This document shows, one piece after another, positions 4,767 to 7,320 of a stretch of 7,320 nt of DNA. The notes beneath the pieces were generated by a model. It had not been told where the DNA came from. It worked only from the letters and a program-made list of their open reading frames with translations, and did no database searches. The translations under genes were made by a program, and so were the position numbers. The stretch comes from Gemmatimonadota bacterium. Lineage in GTDB: Bacteria > Gemmatimonadota > Gemmatimonadetes > Gemmatimonadales > Gemmatimonadaceae. Location of the stretch: the NCBI GenBank assembly GCA_947457715.1, contig CANGXK010000126.1:1-7320 (forward strand), given 5' to 3'. How positions within the stretch are numbered: position 1 is the stretch's first letter; each line of letters starts with the position of its first letter.

Positions 4767-7320
4767 TCACTTGCGGGCGCCCTCGCCGCCACGGCCGCGC
4801 GCGGGACCAGCGGCGGGCGTCTCGGTCACACCGGCCGCGATCACGGCCTGAATGAGCTGCGCGCGCTGCTTCGCGATATCCTCGCGGAGCACCTTGTCGT
4901 CGTCGAGCGCGAAATACTTCTTGCCGTCCACCCACGTCTGCTCGGCCTTCGTGAACTGCGACAATGGATTGCCGTTCCAGATCACGAAGTCGGCGTCCTT
5001 GCCGGCTTCGAGCGAACCCACGGTCTTGTCGACCGCGATGGCCTTCGCCGCATTGATCGTGACCGTTGAGAGCGCATCGATTTCGTTCACGCCCGAGCGC
5101 AGCAGCTTGCCCGCTTCCCAGTTCATGCGGGTCGAGATTTCCGCATCGTCGGAGTGCAGCGACGTGACCACGCCCGCTTCCATGAGCAGGCGCGCGTTGT
5201 ACGACGTGGCATCGTACGCCTCGAGCTTGAACGCGCCCCAGTCGCTCCACACCACCGCCGCAACGCCCGACTTCTTGAGCTCACTGGCGATCTTGTACGC
5301 TTCCACGCCGTGCTGCAGCGTCTGGATGCGGAAGCCGAATTCTTCGGCGAGGCGAACCAGCGCGAGGAACTCGTCGGCGCGATAGCCGTGCGACGATACG
5401 AGCAGCTTCTGGTTGAGGATGTCAAGCAGCGCTTCCATGCGCAGATCCTTGCGCGGCGGGATGCCCGTCTTCGTCTTCTCCCAGGCCTTCCAGTCCTTCT
5501 CGTAGTCACGCGCGGCCAGGAAATGATCGCGGATGATTTCCTGCACGCCCATGCGCGTGTTGGGATAGCGCGTCGGGCTGCGCTTCGGGTTTTCGCCGAG
5601 CGCGAACTTCACCGTGCGCGGTGCGCCCACGATCTTGTACTCGTCGGGAAGCGAGCCCCACCGGATCTTCACGAACACGTTCTCGCCACCGATCGGATTG
5701 GCCGACCCGTGCTTGATCATCGTGGTGGTGAGGCCGCCGGCGAGCTGACGATAGAACCAGATGTTGTTGTGCGTGAGCACATCGCCCATCTGCACCTCGG
5801 GGACGATCGCGAAGCCCGATTCGTTCACATCGCTCACACCCGAGTGCGTATGCGGATCGATGAGTCCCGGCGTGACGTGCTTGCCGGTGGCGTCGATGAT
5901 CACAGCGCCCGCGGGCGCGGCGAGCTTCTGCCCCACGCGCACCACCTTACCGGCCTGCACCAGCAGATCGGCGTTTTCGAGACGCCCCTGCGAGCCCTGC
6001 GTCCACACGGTGGCGTTGCGCACGAGCAGCACGGTGGGCTGCGCCGGCGGCGCCGCGCGGCCGAACTCCATGGCCGGCCGGACGAACGGCAGATCGATCT
6101 TCGGCACCTTCACCGCCACCGTACCACGGGCGGGACCTTCGAAGGCTTCGGTGCGCGCGCCGCGATAGCGAGCGTCGGTCCCGTTCGGGAGCGACATCCA
6201 GCCGAAGAACGTCGTGTCGCTCACGGAGCCGGCCAGCAGCAGCGAGCCTTCCTGTCCAAGCGGCTCGCCGGCGAACGTCGCTTCCAGACGACCGGTCTCG
6301 GCGATGATCCGCACCGACGTGAGCGGCACAGGGCGACGACCGGCCATTTCCACCGTGCCACGGATGCGATTGAGCGGCCCGTCGAGACGCAACGTGACAT
6401 TCTTGAACGTGCCGGCATCGTCGGACGTGATCGCCCACGTGCCGCGCGGGTCCACCTGCGGCGGCCGCGTGACACCGTACTGCCGTCCCTGCACCCACAC
6501 GTCGCGCACGGCCGACTCTTCGGTGAAGAGATCGCCCTCGCTGATCACGAAATTGGCCGCCTTGCCGACGGCGATCGTGCCGTGCGTCTTCTCGATGCCA
6601 AGGAACGTGGCGGGCACGGTGGTGAGCGCTGCCAGCGCCTTGTCGGGCGCGAGGCCACGTGCCACGGCGGTGCGGAGATTCGGAAGGAACTGCGTGAGCG
6701 AGGAGAGGCCGTCCGCGGTGATGGCGAACGGCACGCCGGCGGCGGCCAGCTGCGCCGGGTTGGTGGGCGCGAGGTACCAGTGCCGGAGATCGGCCAGCGA
6801 CACGTTGGCGGCCGCTTCCGGGCTCGACACGTTCGGTGCGTCGGGGAAGTTCAGCGGCAGCACCATCGGCTGCGGGCGACCCTTCAGCACGTCGAGCAGC
6901 CGGTATTCCTGACCGTTGCCGCGAAACCACGGCGTGAGCTTGTAGTCCTGCGCGAGCTTGTAGGCGCGGAGGTATTCCTCTTCGCTCCGGGTCTCGAACA
7001 TGACCGGCTGCGTGCCCTTCACGGCCTTGCCGAGCGCCGCCAGCGCCTCACTGGTTTCCGGCGGCAGCAGCGAGCGGCCACTGGACTCGTACGTTCCCCA
7101 GGCGCGGCCATACCACTCGGCGTCCATCAACGTCTGCTTCATGAGCGCGATGGTGCCCATGGAGGAGTTGGGATACATGCCGCCAAGGGCGAAGGAGCGC
7201 TGGAAGCCCACCGCCTGCGCGAGGTCGGGGCGCAGCACGCGGTCGCGCACGCCGGCGTCGCCGAGGCTGACCACCGAGGCGGTGCCGCGGAAGATGCCCT
7301 GGCGCGGCACGGCGAGCGCG
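4767..7320 (-). CDS. Large two-module amidohydrolase, 5' end outside the window
   Basis: About 850 C-terminal residues are visible; the frame is open to the window edge. I number from a GTG codon at 7310 that is internal, not the start. Residues 1-283 are the rest of a first amidohydrolase module, ending in a KTHGTIAVGKAANFVISEGD segment (241-260). Its His positions look lost (FETR at 105-108, FRGNG at 129-133), though D200 remains. Residues 287-395 form a beta-rich linker domain. Residues 425-800 are a second module with intact ligands: HTH at 487-489, SSHGYRAD (639-646), TLQHGVE (664-670) and HSDD (719-722), plus K568 as a possible carboxylated lysine. This second module should be a metal-dependent hydrolase of the imidazolonepropionase/prolidase-like amidohydrolases; the substrate is unknown. 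A Gly/Arg-rich tail ends the protein. Relatives run to roughly 1000 residues, so some 150-200 N-terminal residues, probably with a signal peptide, lie beyond the edge. It is the upstream partner of the degenerate amidohydrolase gene. Confidence 0.88.
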   Translation of the reverse strand, partial: ALAVPRQGIFRGTASVVSLGDAGVRDRVLRPDLAQAVGFQRSFALGGMYPNSSMGTIALMKQTLMDAEWYGRAWGTYESSGRSLLPPETSEALAALGKAVKGTQPVMFETRSEEEYLRAYKLAQDYKLTPWFRGNGQEYRLLDVLKGRPQPMVLPLNFPDAPNVSSPEAAANVSLADLRHWYLAPTNPAQLAAAGVPFAITADGLSSLTQFLPNLRTAVARGLAPDKALAALTTVPATFLGIEKTHGTIAVGKAANFVISEGDLFTEESAVRDVWVQGRQYGVTRPPQVDPRGTWAITSDDAGTFKNVTLRLDGPLNRIRGTVEMAGRRPVPLTSVRIIAETGRLEATFAGEPLGQEGSLLLAGSVSDTTFFGWMSLPNGTDARYRGARTEAFEGPARGTVAVKVPKIDLPFVRPAMEFGRAAPPAQPTVLLVRNATVWTQGSQGRLENADLLVQAGKVVRVGQKLAAPAGAVIIDATGKHVTPGLIDPHTHSGVSDVNESGFAIVPEVQMGDVLTHNNIWFYRQLAGGLTTTMIKHGSANPIGGENVFVKIRWGSLPDEYKIVGAPRTVKFALGENPKRSPTRYPNTRMGVQEIIRDHFLAARDYEKDWKAWEKTKTGIPPRKDLRMEALLDILNQKLLVSSHGYRADEFLALVRLAEEFGFRIQTLQHGVEAYKIASELKKSGVAAVVWSDWGAFKLEAYDATSYNARLLMEAGVVTSLHSDDAEISTRMNWEAGKLLRSGVNEIDALSTVTINAAKAIAVDKTVGSLEAGKDADFVIWNGNPLSQFTKAEQTWVDGKKYFALDDDKVLREDIAKQRAQLIQAVIAAGVTETPAAGPARGRGGEGARK

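Noticed and set aside
4738..5250. Minus-strand upstream extension of the degenerate amidohydrolase frame
   Set aside because: It overlaps the large amidohydrolase in another frame on the same strand, and the signal peptide begins at about 4737, so the extension is a shadow.

Overview
The window is GC-rich bacterial DNA, about two-thirds G+C by eye. It is densely packed with genes and contains no RNA genes, mobile elements or CRISPR. A PEP-CTERM surface protein, a tandem pair of secreted amidohydrolases and cupin/DUF genes, together with the base composition, suggest an environmental Gram-negative lineage. Gemmatimonadota is my best guess, with Acidobacteriota or a similar phylum as alternatives. 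This is inference from gene content; the window holds no taxonomic marker.

Layout from left to right: (1) the 3' end of a dihydroorotate-dehydrogenase-like flavoprotein gene (+). (2) 8 bp later and convergent, a two-domain DUF952-Cupin_5 gene (-). (3) Divergent from it, a membrane sterol-desaturase/fatty-acid-hydroxylase family gene (+). (4) Convergent to that, a small cupin with the DHWC signature (-); one hairpin overlaps the stop codons of both genes. (5) Divergent from it, a secreted PEP-CTERM protein gene (+). Its frame runs past the sorting signal, through a strong hairpin and into the end of the next gene. (6) An operon of two amidohydrolase genes (-). The downstream gene is complete. 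The upstream gene has its stop in the window and runs off the right edge.

Genes 1 to 5 alternate strand one by one, so each is probably its own transcription unit and I see no shared pathway among them. The amidohydrolase pair is the only clear functional unit. It encodes three amidohydrolase modules. Only the middle one, the C-terminal half of the large protein, keeps a recognisable set of metal ligands. The other two look catalytically dead and probably have structural or substrate-binding roles in an exported complex.

I see no defence, toxin-antitoxin, secretion or biosynthetic system. The points most worth a second look are the amidohydrolase degeneration pattern, the overlong PEP-CTERM tail with its embedded hairpin, and the DUF952-Cupin_5 fusion.
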